Assembly: GCA_943371235.1 (NCBI GenBank)
Contig: CALRTZ010000013.1
Coordinates: forward strand, 1 to 61,048
Direction: 5' to 3'
Origin: CAJBVG01 sp943371235
Lineage (GTDB): Bacteria; Bacteroidota; Bacteroidia; Sphingobacteriales; Sphingobacteriaceae
Length of the DNA: 61,048 nt
In this document: positions 33,945-42,266 of the stretch, piece by piece
Layout: every line of letters starts with the position of its first letter
How positions within the stretch are numbered: position 1 is the stretch's first letter
Notes under the pieces: model-generated
What the model saw: only the letters and a program-made list of their open reading frames with translations
Databases searched by the model: none
Told to the model about the DNA's origin: nothing
Program-made: the position numbers and the translations under genes

Positions 33945-35449
33945 TTAATCATTCCTCCCTTCAAAAACTCATCGGCAATTTTACGATCGTTTGCCAAACG
34001 TGGTACTTTATTTTGTCCGCCTAGTTTCCCTTGCGAACGCATATAATCTATAAAAGAATTTTTCTTAAGTGTTCTTATTTCTAAGGGTCGCAAAATGTTT
34101 CCTTCTATTAAATCGAAATAATAAATATTTTTTTGTTGAAGGTAGCTGTCAACTTTCTGCCTAAAACTTTCCATGTTTTGTGGTTCACTTTCAAATTCTA
34201 CAAACCACTCGTGGTAAGGTAATCCGCCTTCTGATGGAGTTACTTGTGGAGCCACCGTAAATTCTATGATCTCTAAGTTTTCTTCTTTCGCAGCGGTCAT
34301 TAATGCATACTCTACTTCTTCGGCAATTACGTGTTCGCCAAATGCTGAGATGTAATGTTTAATACGTCCGGTTACTACAATTTTATATGGATCTTTAGAA
34401 ATAAATTTCACGGTGTCGCCAATGCTATAGCCCCAAAGACCTGCATTGGTATTTAAAATGATGGCGTAATTTTTTTCGAGTTCTACTTCGGCAATACTTA
34501 ATCTGCTTGGATGCTCATTAAAATATTCATCAACAGGAATAAATTCGAAAAAGATACCAGCATCAATGTTTAACAATAAGCCTGGTATGGTTTGCGAATT
34601 TTGGAAAGCGATAAATCCTTCGCTCGCAGGATAGGTTTCTATGGTATCAATTTTTTCTCCAATACTCTGTTCTATTTTTGCTCGATAGGGTTCGAAGTTT
34701 ACACCACCGTATACAAAGAGTTTAAAATTTTTAAAGATGTCTTTTATTTTTTTTCCATCTGCCTTTTCACTCAACTTATCAAAATACATTTGCACCCAAG
34801 GTGGAATTCCAGAAATGAGTGTCATGTTTTGATGAAAGGTTTCTTCTACAATGGCATCTACTTTTTCTTCCCAGTCATCAATACAATTAGTTTCGTAAGA
34901 AGGCAATCTGTTTTTTTGTAAATATGAGGGTACGTGGTGCACTACTATACCCGACAACCTTCCTGTTGGTATGCCTGCTTTATCATCCATCACCGGACTG
35001 CCTTGTAAGAAAATCATTTTACCGTTTACAAAATCAGTTTTACCTGTTTCGCGTATGTAGCAGAGCAAGGCCATTTTAGCTGCATCAATATGTGCGGGCA
35101 TCGACTCTTTAGAAATGGGAATGTATTTTACACCAGATGTGGTGCCCGAAGTTTTTGAAAAATACATGGGCTTACCAGGCCATAAAATATTTTCTTTGCC
35201 TTTGGTAAGTTCATTTATATAAGGTTCACGTAGTTCTTCGTAATCACGAATTGGAATTTGTTTTTTAAAATCATCATATGTTTTAATTGAACTAAATGAA
35301 TGATTTTTTCCGAAGAGTGTATTTTTTGCTTTTTCAATTAATTGTGAGCGTACAGCTTCTTGTATTTGTATTGCATTCTTCTCCCAGCCAGCCAATTTTT
35401 TTACTTGCCAGGCAGCGTAATATTTACTGATGAATGCTTTTAAGCCCAT
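33941..35449 (-). CDS. GH3 auxin-responsive promoter family acyl-adenylating protein
   Basis: 502 residues of the GH3 subgroup of the ANL (acyl-AMP ligase) superfamily. The ATP loop is SKTSGTTSGVKYIPIS near 106-121. Also seen are NTNAGLWGYSIGDTVKF and the C-terminal VTGRIKHYISAFGEHVIAEEVE hinge. Plant members conjugate jasmonate or auxin to amino acids; the substrate of Bacteroidota members is not established. It overlaps dxr by 4 bp and the upstream membrane protein gene by 1 bp. Confidence 0.88.
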   Translation of the reverse strand: MGLKAFISKYYAAWQVKKLAGWEKNAIQIQEAVRSQLIEKAKNTLFGKNHSFSSIKTYDDFKKQIPIRDYEELREPYINELTKGKENILWPGKPMYFSKTSGTTSGVKYIPISKESMPAHIDAAKMALLCYIRETGKTDFVNGKMIFLQGSPVMDDKAGIPTGRLSGIVVHHVPSYLQKNRLPSYETNCIDDWEEKVDAIVEETFHQNMTLISGIPPWVQMYFDKLSEKADGKKIKDIFKNFKLFVYGGVNFEPYRAKIEQSIGEKIDTIETYPASEGFIAFQNSQTIPGLLLNIDAGIFFEFIPVDEYFNEHPSRLSIAEVELEKNYAIILNTNAGLWGYSIGDTVKFISKDPYKIVVTGRIKHYISAFGEHVIAEEVEYALMTAAKEENLEIIEFTVAPQVTPSEGGLPYHEWFVEFESEPQNMESFRQKVDSYLQQKNIYYFDLIEGNILRPLEIRTLKKNSFIDYMRSQGKLGGQNKVPRLANDRKIADEFLKGGMIK

Positions 35450-36219
35450 TATTCGTTGTTACTAATCTGAATAGAGTCTTCTTCGTAATTTTGTTCTAAA
35501 TTTCTGTATAACAATATCAACATTACAACCGACATTGGTATAGTAAATAACAGACCTACAAAGAACATTAACAAGCCGATAATGTTTAACAATAGGATAC
35601 TTATTAAAGTAAGCACTATGTAAAATAAGTATCCTTTGGTAATTCTTGCGCTGCGCATTACGGCTGTAAAAGCGGTTTCGTTCTCTTTATCAATTACAAT
35701 ATAATTGGCAAACTGCAAGCGGAAGTATAAAATAATGGCAGGAATCGCTAATAAAAACAACACCCCTATGCCATATATAATTTCTTGAGAAGAATATTTC
35801 GAAGCATTTTCTGCGTTTAAAAATAATTCAGAAAGCATGCTGGTAATGTTTGTATTAATAACTCCTATTGCGCCCATTAAAAATATAGTTATCATAAACA
35901 CTACTAAAAATATTAACGCTACTAGTAAGCCTGATGAAAAGTATTTTAACATTTCCGAAAGTTTCGGTTTGATGTCTGAGAATTCTGGCTCTCTACCATC
36001 TACAATTGTTAATACTAATTTTATCAAGGCAACACCCATGTATAATTGAAAAGCAACCGACACGATGTTTGCTATCAAATTCATAACAGGCACTGCTGCG
36101 AATGCTGAAGTAATAAAACCGATAATCATCGATAGTACGAAAATACTGAGTATAGCACCAATTAAAATAAGTGCGTGTTTTTTAGTTAATGCAAATGCAT
36201 TTTTAATAATTTCTATCAT
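35449..36219 (-). CDS. Polytopic membrane protein of unknown function
   Basis: 256 residues with about six hydrophobic segments (for example ALILIGAILSIFVLSMIIGF, ALIFLVVFMITIFLMGAIG, LFLLAIPAIILYFRLQF, LISILLLNIIGLLMFFVGLL). The C-terminus is acidic. The pattern resembles glycerophosphodiester phosphodiesterase-type membrane domains, but I cannot name the family with confidence. It overlaps GH3 by 1 bp and follows the GT4 gene by 3 bp. Confidence 0.65.
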   Translation of the reverse strand: MIEIIKNAFALTKKHALILIGAILSIFVLSMIIGFITSAFAAVPVMNLIANIVSVAFQLYMGVALIKLVLTIVDGREPEFSDIKPKLSEMLKYFSSGLLVALIFLVVFMITIFLMGAIGVINTNITSMLSELFLNAENASKYSSQEIIYGIGVLFLLAIPAIILYFRLQFANYIVIDKENETAFTAVMRSARITKGYLFYIVLTLISILLLNIIGLLMFFVGLLFTIPMSVVMLILLYRNLEQNYEEDSIQISNNE

Positions 36220-36222
36220 ATA

Positions 36223-37497
36223 TTAATTAGTTAATATTGCTTTCGCGTAATTTTCCCAGCTTAATTTTGATGCTGTTTCTGCAACATTTTCTCTATTAAT
36301 CGGGTGCTCAATCATTCTGTTCATTTCTTCGGCCATCGAATTTACATCTCTGTCTTCTGCCAAATATCCATTGTAACCATGTATGATAGTTTCGGGGAAA
36401 TGTCCAACTTTTGTGGCTAATACTGGCAATTTAAAATTGTACGAAATCGACTCTACACCGGATGGAGTAGCGGTTAAATAATACAATAATATTGCATCCG
36501 AAAGTTGAAAATATTTGTGCACCTCTTCGTTCGGTACAAACTCATTCATTACGTACACCTTTTCTTTCAAATTTAATTGATCGATTAATTCGAGTGGTTT
36601 GTAATTTTGTTCGTTGTCCGAGTTTTTTAAGAAAATAGATTTCGCAGTTTTAAACAACACATTTTTTACTCTGGTAGAAAATTTTCCTTGATCGAGTGTA
36701 TTCCAAAAAGATTCGCCCACTACCAATAAAGAAACATCGTCTCTTTTATCAGATAGTAGTTTAAATGCTTCTATGGTTTGATGTAATCCTTTGTATTTAC
36801 GTATAAATCCGAAGAACAAAAATACATGTTTTTTCAAACCTAATTTTGCTTTCTCTCCTTCTATATCAAAATCAGGATTCGGTTTAAACATATCATAAAT
36901 AGGGTGATATAGTTTAATTACATTTCGTTCTTTTTTGTTGGTAGATCTTTTACCGTCTTCGGTTACAGAGTACTGCAATTGCGGAAAGGTTTCTTTTAAT
37001 TCATCTACCGTTTTATAAGCGTGTGCAATATAAGTGTCGGCAATTTTTAATCCGTAATTGCTTAAATATTTATCAATAGAACTTGCTTCCTTTTGAACGA
37101 CCAAATGCAAATCGATGATTACTTCTGCATTGGTTTTCTTTTTTAATTTACGACAAATGTATCCAATAGGTAAACCTTGCACAGCAATGGCCCATTGAAA
37201 AATAACTTTATCTGCTCCTAAATTTTTTATAAAACGTACGGTTTCATTCCAAGTAGCAGGGTTGTTATAATTGGTAATGTAAGTAACTTTTATGTTCGTT
37301 CCTTCGAGCTGATCTGCTTTACTTTTACGATCAATAAAATCTCTTGGAATAATGGCAGGGTATTGTTGTGTCCACGATACAATATGCACTTCATGCCCAA
37401 GCTTATCTAGCGCTTTTGCTAATGAAGTGTTGTAATTTGCAATGCCTCCTTTAAACTGTGGACCAGGACCAAATAGTACTATTTTCTGCGCCGCCAT
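36223..37497 (-). CDS. Glycosyltransferase family 4 protein
   Basis: 424 residues of GT-B fold. The N-terminal domain starts VLFGPGPQFKGGIANYNTSLAKAL. The C-terminal donor domain shows VFLFFGFIRKYKGLHQTIEAF and the E-x7-E region GVESISYNFKLPVLATKVGHFPE. It transfers sugar from an activated donor to an envelope glycan or lipid; the specificity is unknown. Neighbours are an epimerase upstream and a GT2 further upstream, together a small envelope-glycan group. Confidence 0.88.
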   Translation of the reverse strand: MAAQKIVLFGPGPQFKGGIANYNTSLAKALDKLGHEVHIVSWTQQYPAIIPRDFIDRKSKADQLEGTNIKVTYITNYNNPATWNETVRFIKNLGADKVIFQWAIAVQGLPIGYICRKLKKKTNAEVIIDLHLVVQKEASSIDKYLSNYGLKIADTYIAHAYKTVDELKETFPQLQYSVTEDGKRSTNKKERNVIKLYHPIYDMFKPNPDFDIEGEKAKLGLKKHVFLFFGFIRKYKGLHQTIEAFKLLSDKRDDVSLLVVGESFWNTLDQGKFSTRVKNVLFKTAKSIFLKNSDNEQNYKPLELIDQLNLKEKVYVMNEFVPNEEVHKYFQLSDAILLYYLTATPSGVESISYNFKLPVLATKVGHFPETIIHGYNGYLAEDRDVNSMAEEMNRMIEHPINRENVAETASKLSWENYAKAILTN

Positions 37498-37523
37498 ACA
37501 CTCATCTTTTACAATAGCTCTTG

Positions 37524-38567
37524 CTATTTATTTTTTGAATTTTCTACTGCTTTGTTATACACTCTTCTCATGCCTTCTTCTAAAGAAATTTTCGGTTTCC
37601 ATCCGTATTTTTCCAATACATAGGTCATGTCTGAGTGACGTGCATGCACTCCCACTGGTTTATCTAACAATGGTTTTATGGATGGTTGGTAACCTGCGAA
37701 TTTGGTGAACAAATCTATAATTTCTAAGAACGAGAATAATCGTCCGGCGCCAATGTTTATGGCAGTACCATCAGTAATATTATCCATTGCTAAAAATATA
37801 GCGTCAATGCAATCATCAATATGTACAAAATCTCTACCTTGTTTACCCGAACCCCATACTTCAAATGGATCTTCTTTTTTTGCAGCACGTGCTGCAATTG
37901 CAGGTACTGGGTAGGTTAAATCTTGATCTTCGCCATAACCAGAAAACGGACGAACACATGCTACCGAAATGCCATAGTATTTTGCAGCTATGCGCGCTAA
38001 ATATTCGCCGGTAAGTTTAGACCAACCGTAGGTCATGTCTGGCTTACCAAGATTATGATCAAAGTCGATGTCGCTTTCTTTCAAAGCAACGAAATCTGTA
38101 TCCGATTGCAAATCGATTGGATATGCAGCAGATGAACTTGGGTACATCACTCTTGCTGGTTTGTGGTTACACACCCAGTAGAAAAATTCTGCATCAATTG
38201 CTAAGTCAATAGCCACCATCATTGGGTCGCCATCTATTTTAGCACGTCCACCAACAATTGCTGCGAAGTGAAATACATCGGTAAATTTATCAAATTCTAA
38301 ATCGTATGTTTTTTGTAAATATTGTTGATCTTCGGTCATTGCATTTAACAACTTTCTGAAATCACCGTTAAAAAACAATACTCTTCCGTTTTCAAATACT
38401 TCTAAGTCTTTTATATTTTCCGTTTGGTTTGTTAACCATTTTGATGGATGAATACCTGTCGATAAATTATCTACAATAATTACTCGATCTGTGTTCATCG
38501 ATAAGATTCTCTTTACTAGGTTTCTTCCTACAAAACCGCATGCCCCCGATACTAGATGATACTTCAT
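37524..38567 (-). CDS. NAD-dependent epimerase/dehydratase (extended SDR)
   Basis: 347 residues. The NAD loop is GACGFVGRNLVKRIL at 8-22. The catalytic Tyr-Lys pair is in the YGWSKLTGEYLAR segment, and a Ser is in YPSSSAAYP. C-terminal substrate-binding loops follow (VHIDDCIDAI). Such enzymes convert nucleotide sugars, for example UDP-glucose or GDP-mannose derivatives. The exact sugar cannot be read from the sequence. The repeat block 38573-38733 lies just upstream. Confidence 0.9.
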   Translation of the reverse strand: MKYHLVSGACGFVGRNLVKRILSMNTDRVIIVDNLSTGIHPSKWLTNQTENIKDLEVFENGRVLFFNGDFRKLLNAMTEDQQYLQKTYDLEFDKFTDVFHFAAIVGGRAKIDGDPMMVAIDLAIDAEFFYWVCNHKPARVMYPSSSAAYPIDLQSDTDFVALKESDIDFDHNLGKPDMTYGWSKLTGEYLARIAAKYYGISVACVRPFSGYGEDQDLTYPVPAIAARAAKKEDPFEVWGSGKQGRDFVHIDDCIDAIFLAMDNITDGTAINIGAGRLFSFLEIIDLFTKFAGYQPSIKPLLDKPVGVHARHSDMTYVLEKYGWKPKISLEEGMRRVYNKAVENSKNK

Positions 38568-38572
38568 TTTGA

Positions 38573-38733
38573 ATTGTGAATTGTGAGTTGTGAATTGTGA
38601 ATTATGGTAATTTGTTAATTTTGTGTAATTAGGTTATTTGTTATTGAGTTATTGAGTTAATTAGTTATTGAGTTATTAATTTATAAACTGAGTGATGTGC
38701 GAAATTCACAACTCACAATTCACAACTCACAAC
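38573..38733. repeat. TTGTGAAT word repeat in inverted arms
   Basis: Left arm 38573-38604 (GAATTGTGAATTGTGAGTTG words) and right arm 38700-38732 (complement, CACAACTCACAATTCACAAC). Nested inside are GTTATTGAGTTATTGAGTTA words (38639-38680). The 166-bp gap has no gene. Confidence 0.75.
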
Positions 38734-39687
38734 TCAAATTTTATCTTCGATTTTATAATGATTTCTCTCCGGCGAATTTCTCCCCACCATTTCTGCTAAG
38801 AAACCGGTTAAAAACAATTGTGTTCCGATAATAGTCATTACTAAAGCGATGTAAAACAAAGGCTGGTCGGTAACGTCGCGGCCCATGTGTATGCCTTTAT
38901 AAATTCTAAACAGTTTTTCGCCAATAATATATATTGATATTAAAAAACCGGTTAAGAACGAAAGTGTACCGATGGTTCCGAAGAAATGCATTGGGCGTTT
39001 CTGAAATTTACCTACGAAGAAAATCGATAATAAATCTAAGAAGCCGTTTACAAATCTGCTTAAGCCAAATTTAGTTACTCCGAATTTACGTGCTCTGTGT
39101 TCTACAACTTGTTCTTCAATTTTTTTGAAGCCTGCCCATTTTGCAATCACCGGAATGTAGCGATGCATTTCGCCGTACACTTCAATATTTTTTACAACTG
39201 TAGAACGGTATGCTTTTAAGCCACAATTAAAATCGTGTAGGTTATTAATTCCCGACATTTTACGTGTAGCCCAATTGAATAATTTGGTAGGGATGGTTTT
39301 AGTTATTGGATCGTAACGCTTCTTTTTCCAACCCGAAATAATATCGAGTTTCTCATCCTTCATGCGTTTGTACAATAACGGAATTTCATCCGGACTGTCT
39401 TGCAAATCGGCATCCATCGTTATTACAATGTCGCCTTGTGTGGCTTCAAAGCCAACGTTTAAACCAGCAGATTTACCGTAGTTTCTGCGGAACTTAATTC
39501 CGTGTACACAATTGTTTTTTTCTTTGAGCGATTGTATTACCTCCCAAGAACGGTCGGTACTTCCATCGTCTACAAAAATAATTTCGTACGAAAAGTTATT
39601 TGCTTCCATTACACGCTTTATCCAATCGTGTAATTCGGGCAAACTTTCGTCTTCGTTGTATAAGGGTATTACTATTGATATGTCCAT
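38734..39687 (-). CDS. Glycosyltransferase family 2, dolichyl-phosphate-mannose synthase-like
   Basis: 317 residues. The N-terminal GT-A domain shows VIPLYNEDESLPEL, VDDGSTDRSWEV and the DXD site MDADLQDSP. The C-terminal part has two transmembrane helices (about 228-255 and 270-292), as in ArnC/GtrB-type enzymes that load a sugar onto undecaprenyl phosphate. It is likely the last gene of the run that begins with the BatA protein. Confidence 0.9.
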   Translation of the reverse strand: MDISIVIPLYNEDESLPELHDWIKRVMEANNFSYEIIFVDDGSTDRSWEVIQSLKEKNNCVHGIKFRRNYGKSAGLNVGFEATQGDIVITMDADLQDSPDEIPLLYKRMKDEKLDIISGWKKKRYDPITKTIPTKLFNWATRKMSGINNLHDFNCGLKAYRSTVVKNIEVYGEMHRYIPVIAKWAGFKKIEEQVVEHRARKFGVTKFGLSRFVNGFLDLLSIFFVGKFQKRPMHFFGTIGTLSFLTGFLISIYIIGEKLFRIYKGIHMGRDVTDQPLFYIALVMTIIGTQLFLTGFLAEMVGRNSPERNHYKIEDKI

Positions 39688-39692
39688 TTAAA

Positions 39693-40256
39693 TTATTCGA
39701 ATATTGGGCGCTTTCTTTTCATAATAAGCGCGATGATGAATGCAATGATAAATCCAAAAGCAGAACCTTTTAAGAAATTCCAGAACATTGCGCTCGCAGA
39801 ACTTAAGTCCATATCTTTATCCATTTGCTCTAAGACCTTATTGATGTCTTCTTCCGAACCACCAAATTTTTGCATCATCTCTACAGTTGTTTCGATGGTT
39901 TTTTCTTTTAAAATTACTGGTAAATTAGGGTCAATCCAATTAAACAACGCGTAATTAAATACTGAGTTTAAAAAAGACGCAATTACATAAATTAGAAATG
40001 CTGTAAACAATGCTTCAGATAGAGAAATGAATCCGCCTTGTGCAGTTCTCACTTCTTTTACTCCCATCACCAATACAAAAATTAATACTCCTAGACCAAT
40101 AAAAGCTGCCCAAGTGTTTACTAATAATGAGGAATCTATTACGTATAAAATAATAGAATAAATTACTACCACAGCTGCTCCAATACCCCCCCATTTAACT
40201 GAGCTAGATCTGAAGTTAGAAACTGCTTTTTTTTCACTTAATTCGGTGTTTTCCAT
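39693..40256 (-). CDS. DUF4199-family membrane protein
   Basis: 187 residues with four predicted transmembrane segments. Typical DUF4199 marks are the glycine-rich first helix WGGIGAAVVVIYSIILYV, the RTAQGGFISLSEALF segment and the helix TAFLIYVIASFLNSVFNYALF. The family is confined mainly to Bacteroidota and has no known function. It precedes the GT2 gene by 5 bp, a frequent arrangement that suggests a partner role. Confidence 0.8.
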   Translation of the reverse strand: MENTELSEKKAVSNFRSSSVKWGGIGAAVVVIYSIILYVIDSSLLVNTWAAFIGLGVLIFVLVMGVKEVRTAQGGFISLSEALFTAFLIYVIASFLNSVFNYALFNWIDPNLPVILKEKTIETTVEMMQKFGGSEEDINKVLEQMDKDMDLSSASAMFWNFLKGSAFGFIIAFIIALIMKRKRPIFE

Positions 40257-40277
40257 AACAATAATTTTGTGTGCAAT

Positions 40278-40991
40278 TTAGAAATTTTTTGGAAATATGG
40301 CAGTTCCGTGGTAATAGCCATATATTCCGGCTAATGCTGCGGCATCATAAGATGGATTTTTACTAAGTTTTACATACTCGTTAAATTCCTGCTCGTCAAA
40401 TATTGGATTGGCAAAAAAGCTCATTAATGGGTAAAAAACAGGCTTTATCTCATCATTTTCGGGTATACTTTCGTAAACACGAGCAATTTCAGAGGTTTCT
40501 GCTTCTACCAACATCTGGTTGGCAATTACTTGCTCATAAATCTCGTACTCGTCCTGAAACTCGTCCTCGTCTATCAATAAAAACTCTTTTAAGAAATGCC
40601 CCAATTCCGGCTCTTCTTCGTCTTCATTACACTCTCTTAGGTATAAAAGCAGGTTCAATAATTCAGTTCCTCTTTCTATGGTTTCATCTTCAATTTTCTC
40701 CCATTCTGGCGAATCCAAATAATCTTCTTCTAATCGTTGAGCATCTGTACTGAAAAAATGGATGAACAACATATCCACTAAAATTTCGCGTATCGAATCT
40801 GCATAAGGGTAATTGTCCATCACCTCGTCTAACTTTTTCAATTTCTTAATAAAGTCTGGCTCCCCTTCAAATGCTTCTACAACTTTCGTGTATAATTCGT
40901 TGGCATTGTAACTGGCTTTTTGCGATTCTGTCGAACCTTTCCAACATCCACCTACGATGGCTTCTATTGCTTGTGATACTTGAACTTCCAT
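40278..40991 (-). CDS. Acidic hypothetical protein
   Basis: 237 residues, cytoplasmic in appearance (no signal or membrane helix), helical and strongly acidic, with a run of Glu/Asp around RECNEDEEEPELGHF. No family was recognised. The start codon overlaps the stop of the dihydroorotase-like gene by 1 base (TAATG), indicating translational coupling. Confidence 0.7.
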   Translation of the reverse strand: MEVQVSQAIEAIVGGCWKGSTESQKASYNANELYTKVVEAFEGEPDFIKKLKKLDEVMDNYPYADSIREILVDMLFIHFFSTDAQRLEEDYLDSPEWEKIEDETIERGTELLNLLLYLRECNEDEEEPELGHFLKEFLLIDEDEFQDEYEIYEQVIANQMLVEAETSEIARVYESIPENDEIKPVFYPLMSFFANPIFDEQEFNEYVKLSKNPSYDAAALAGIYGYYHGTAIFPKNF

Positions 40992-42256
40992 TATACTTGA
41001 ATTAGTTGATTGTTGTTAATTACGATTTTTACTTTACCTGTTAGCACTTGGTTGTACAAATTAGAATTCTGCGATTTAGATTTGTTCGTTTTATCGTCGA
41101 ACTTCCATGTTTCGCTTTCATTGTAAATACATAAACAGGCGTTTGTATTTAGCTCGATGTTTGCACTTGGCAAGCCTAATACCTTGCGGGGATTAGTACT
41201 CAGCGCTTCAACCATGTCTGCCCATTCTAAATTTTTAGCCGCTATGCGCAACAATTGTGGTAGAGTAGTTTGCAAACTCAGCATGCCTGTTTCTGCAATT
41301 TCAAATTCTACATCTTTATGTTCTTTTTCTACGGATTTGTGTGCAGTAGATATTGCATCAATGGTTCCTTCTTTTAAACCCTGCCTTAACGCCTTAATGT
41401 CTGTGGCGGTTCTGAGTGGCGGACATAACTTAAAATTCGAGTCGAATCCTTCTAACACGGTTTCATCATAAGCCAAGTGATGTACAGAAACATCTGCACT
41501 TACTTGCACTCCTTTTTTCTTTGCGGCTTTTATCAGTTCTACACTTTTTGCGGAACTAATAGTTGTAAAATGCACTTTAGCCTCTTGGTATTCTGCCAAA
41601 AACAAATCACGTTGAACCATTAATTCTTCGGCTAAACTAGGGTTTCCTTTCATACCTAAGATGGTACTCATTACGCCTTCGTTTATTTTCGCTTTGCCTG
41701 CTATGTTTTTGTCTTCTGCAAAATTTATAACAAATGTATCGATCCCTTTTGCGTACAACATGGCTCTGCTCATTAAACCTGCATCTTGTATAGAACGGTC
41801 GGCATCAGAAAATGCAATGGCTCCAGAGCGTTTCATATCAAACATCTCCGTCATTTCCTTGCCTTCTCTGTTTACACTTAAGGCTCCCACACAAAGGGCG
41901 GTAACTAAATGTTTTTCTGATTTATTGAGCAAATACTCAACATCTGCTTTGTTTTGTATACTAGGGTTAGAGTTTGGCATCAGCACAACATGCGTAAAAC
42001 CTCCAGCCATGGCTGTGTTTAGGGTCGTTTGTATATCGTCGCGGTGTTCAAATCCGGGCTCTGTTAAGCTACAATTCATATCTACAAAACCTGGAGATAC
42101 GCTGCAGCCCTTTAAATCATATGCTTTTACACCTTCTGCCTTGATTGATTTTCCAATTTTCTGAATTTTACCATCTACAATTAATAAGTCGACAGTTTGT
42201 TGGTGCCAAGTTGATTGCTTGTCGATTACTTTTAGCGATTTGAGTAAGGCCTTCAT
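40991..42256 (-). CDS. Dihydroorotase-like protein, probably catalytically inactive
   Basis: 421 residues with the amidohydrolase fold and overall pattern of class I dihydroorotase (VDMN..LTEPGFEHRDD, MNEG-like INEGVMSTILGMKG, CPPLRT, GTIDAIST). However most metal ligands are replaced: the HxH of strand 1 is N61-C-S63, the usual H of 'HAED' is F179, the second H of 'HxxH' is T232, and the catalytic Asp of 'TDHAP' is A305. H229 and H259-H260 remain. Known inactive homologues (for example PyrC' in Pseudomonas) assist aspartate transcarbamoylase; a similar structural role is possible. It is the middle gene of the BatA-to-GT2 run. Confidence 0.85.
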   Translation of the reverse strand: MKALLKSLKVIDKQSTWHQQTVDLLIVDGKIQKIGKSIKAEGVKAYDLKGCSVSPGFVDMNCSLTEPGFEHRDDIQTTLNTAMAGGFTHVVLMPNSNPSIQNKADVEYLLNKSEKHLVTALCVGALSVNREGKEMTEMFDMKRSGAIAFSDADRSIQDAGLMSRAMLYAKGIDTFVINFAEDKNIAGKAKINEGVMSTILGMKGNPSLAEELMVQRDLFLAEYQEAKVHFTTISSAKSVELIKAAKKKGVQVSADVSVHHLAYDETVLEGFDSNFKLCPPLRTATDIKALRQGLKEGTIDAISTAHKSVEKEHKDVEFEIAETGMLSLQTTLPQLLRIAAKNLEWADMVEALSTNPRKVLGLPSANIELNTNACLCIYNESETWKFDDKTNKSKSQNSNLYNQVLTGKVKIVINNNQLIQV

Positions 42257-42266
42257 TCTATGGATT

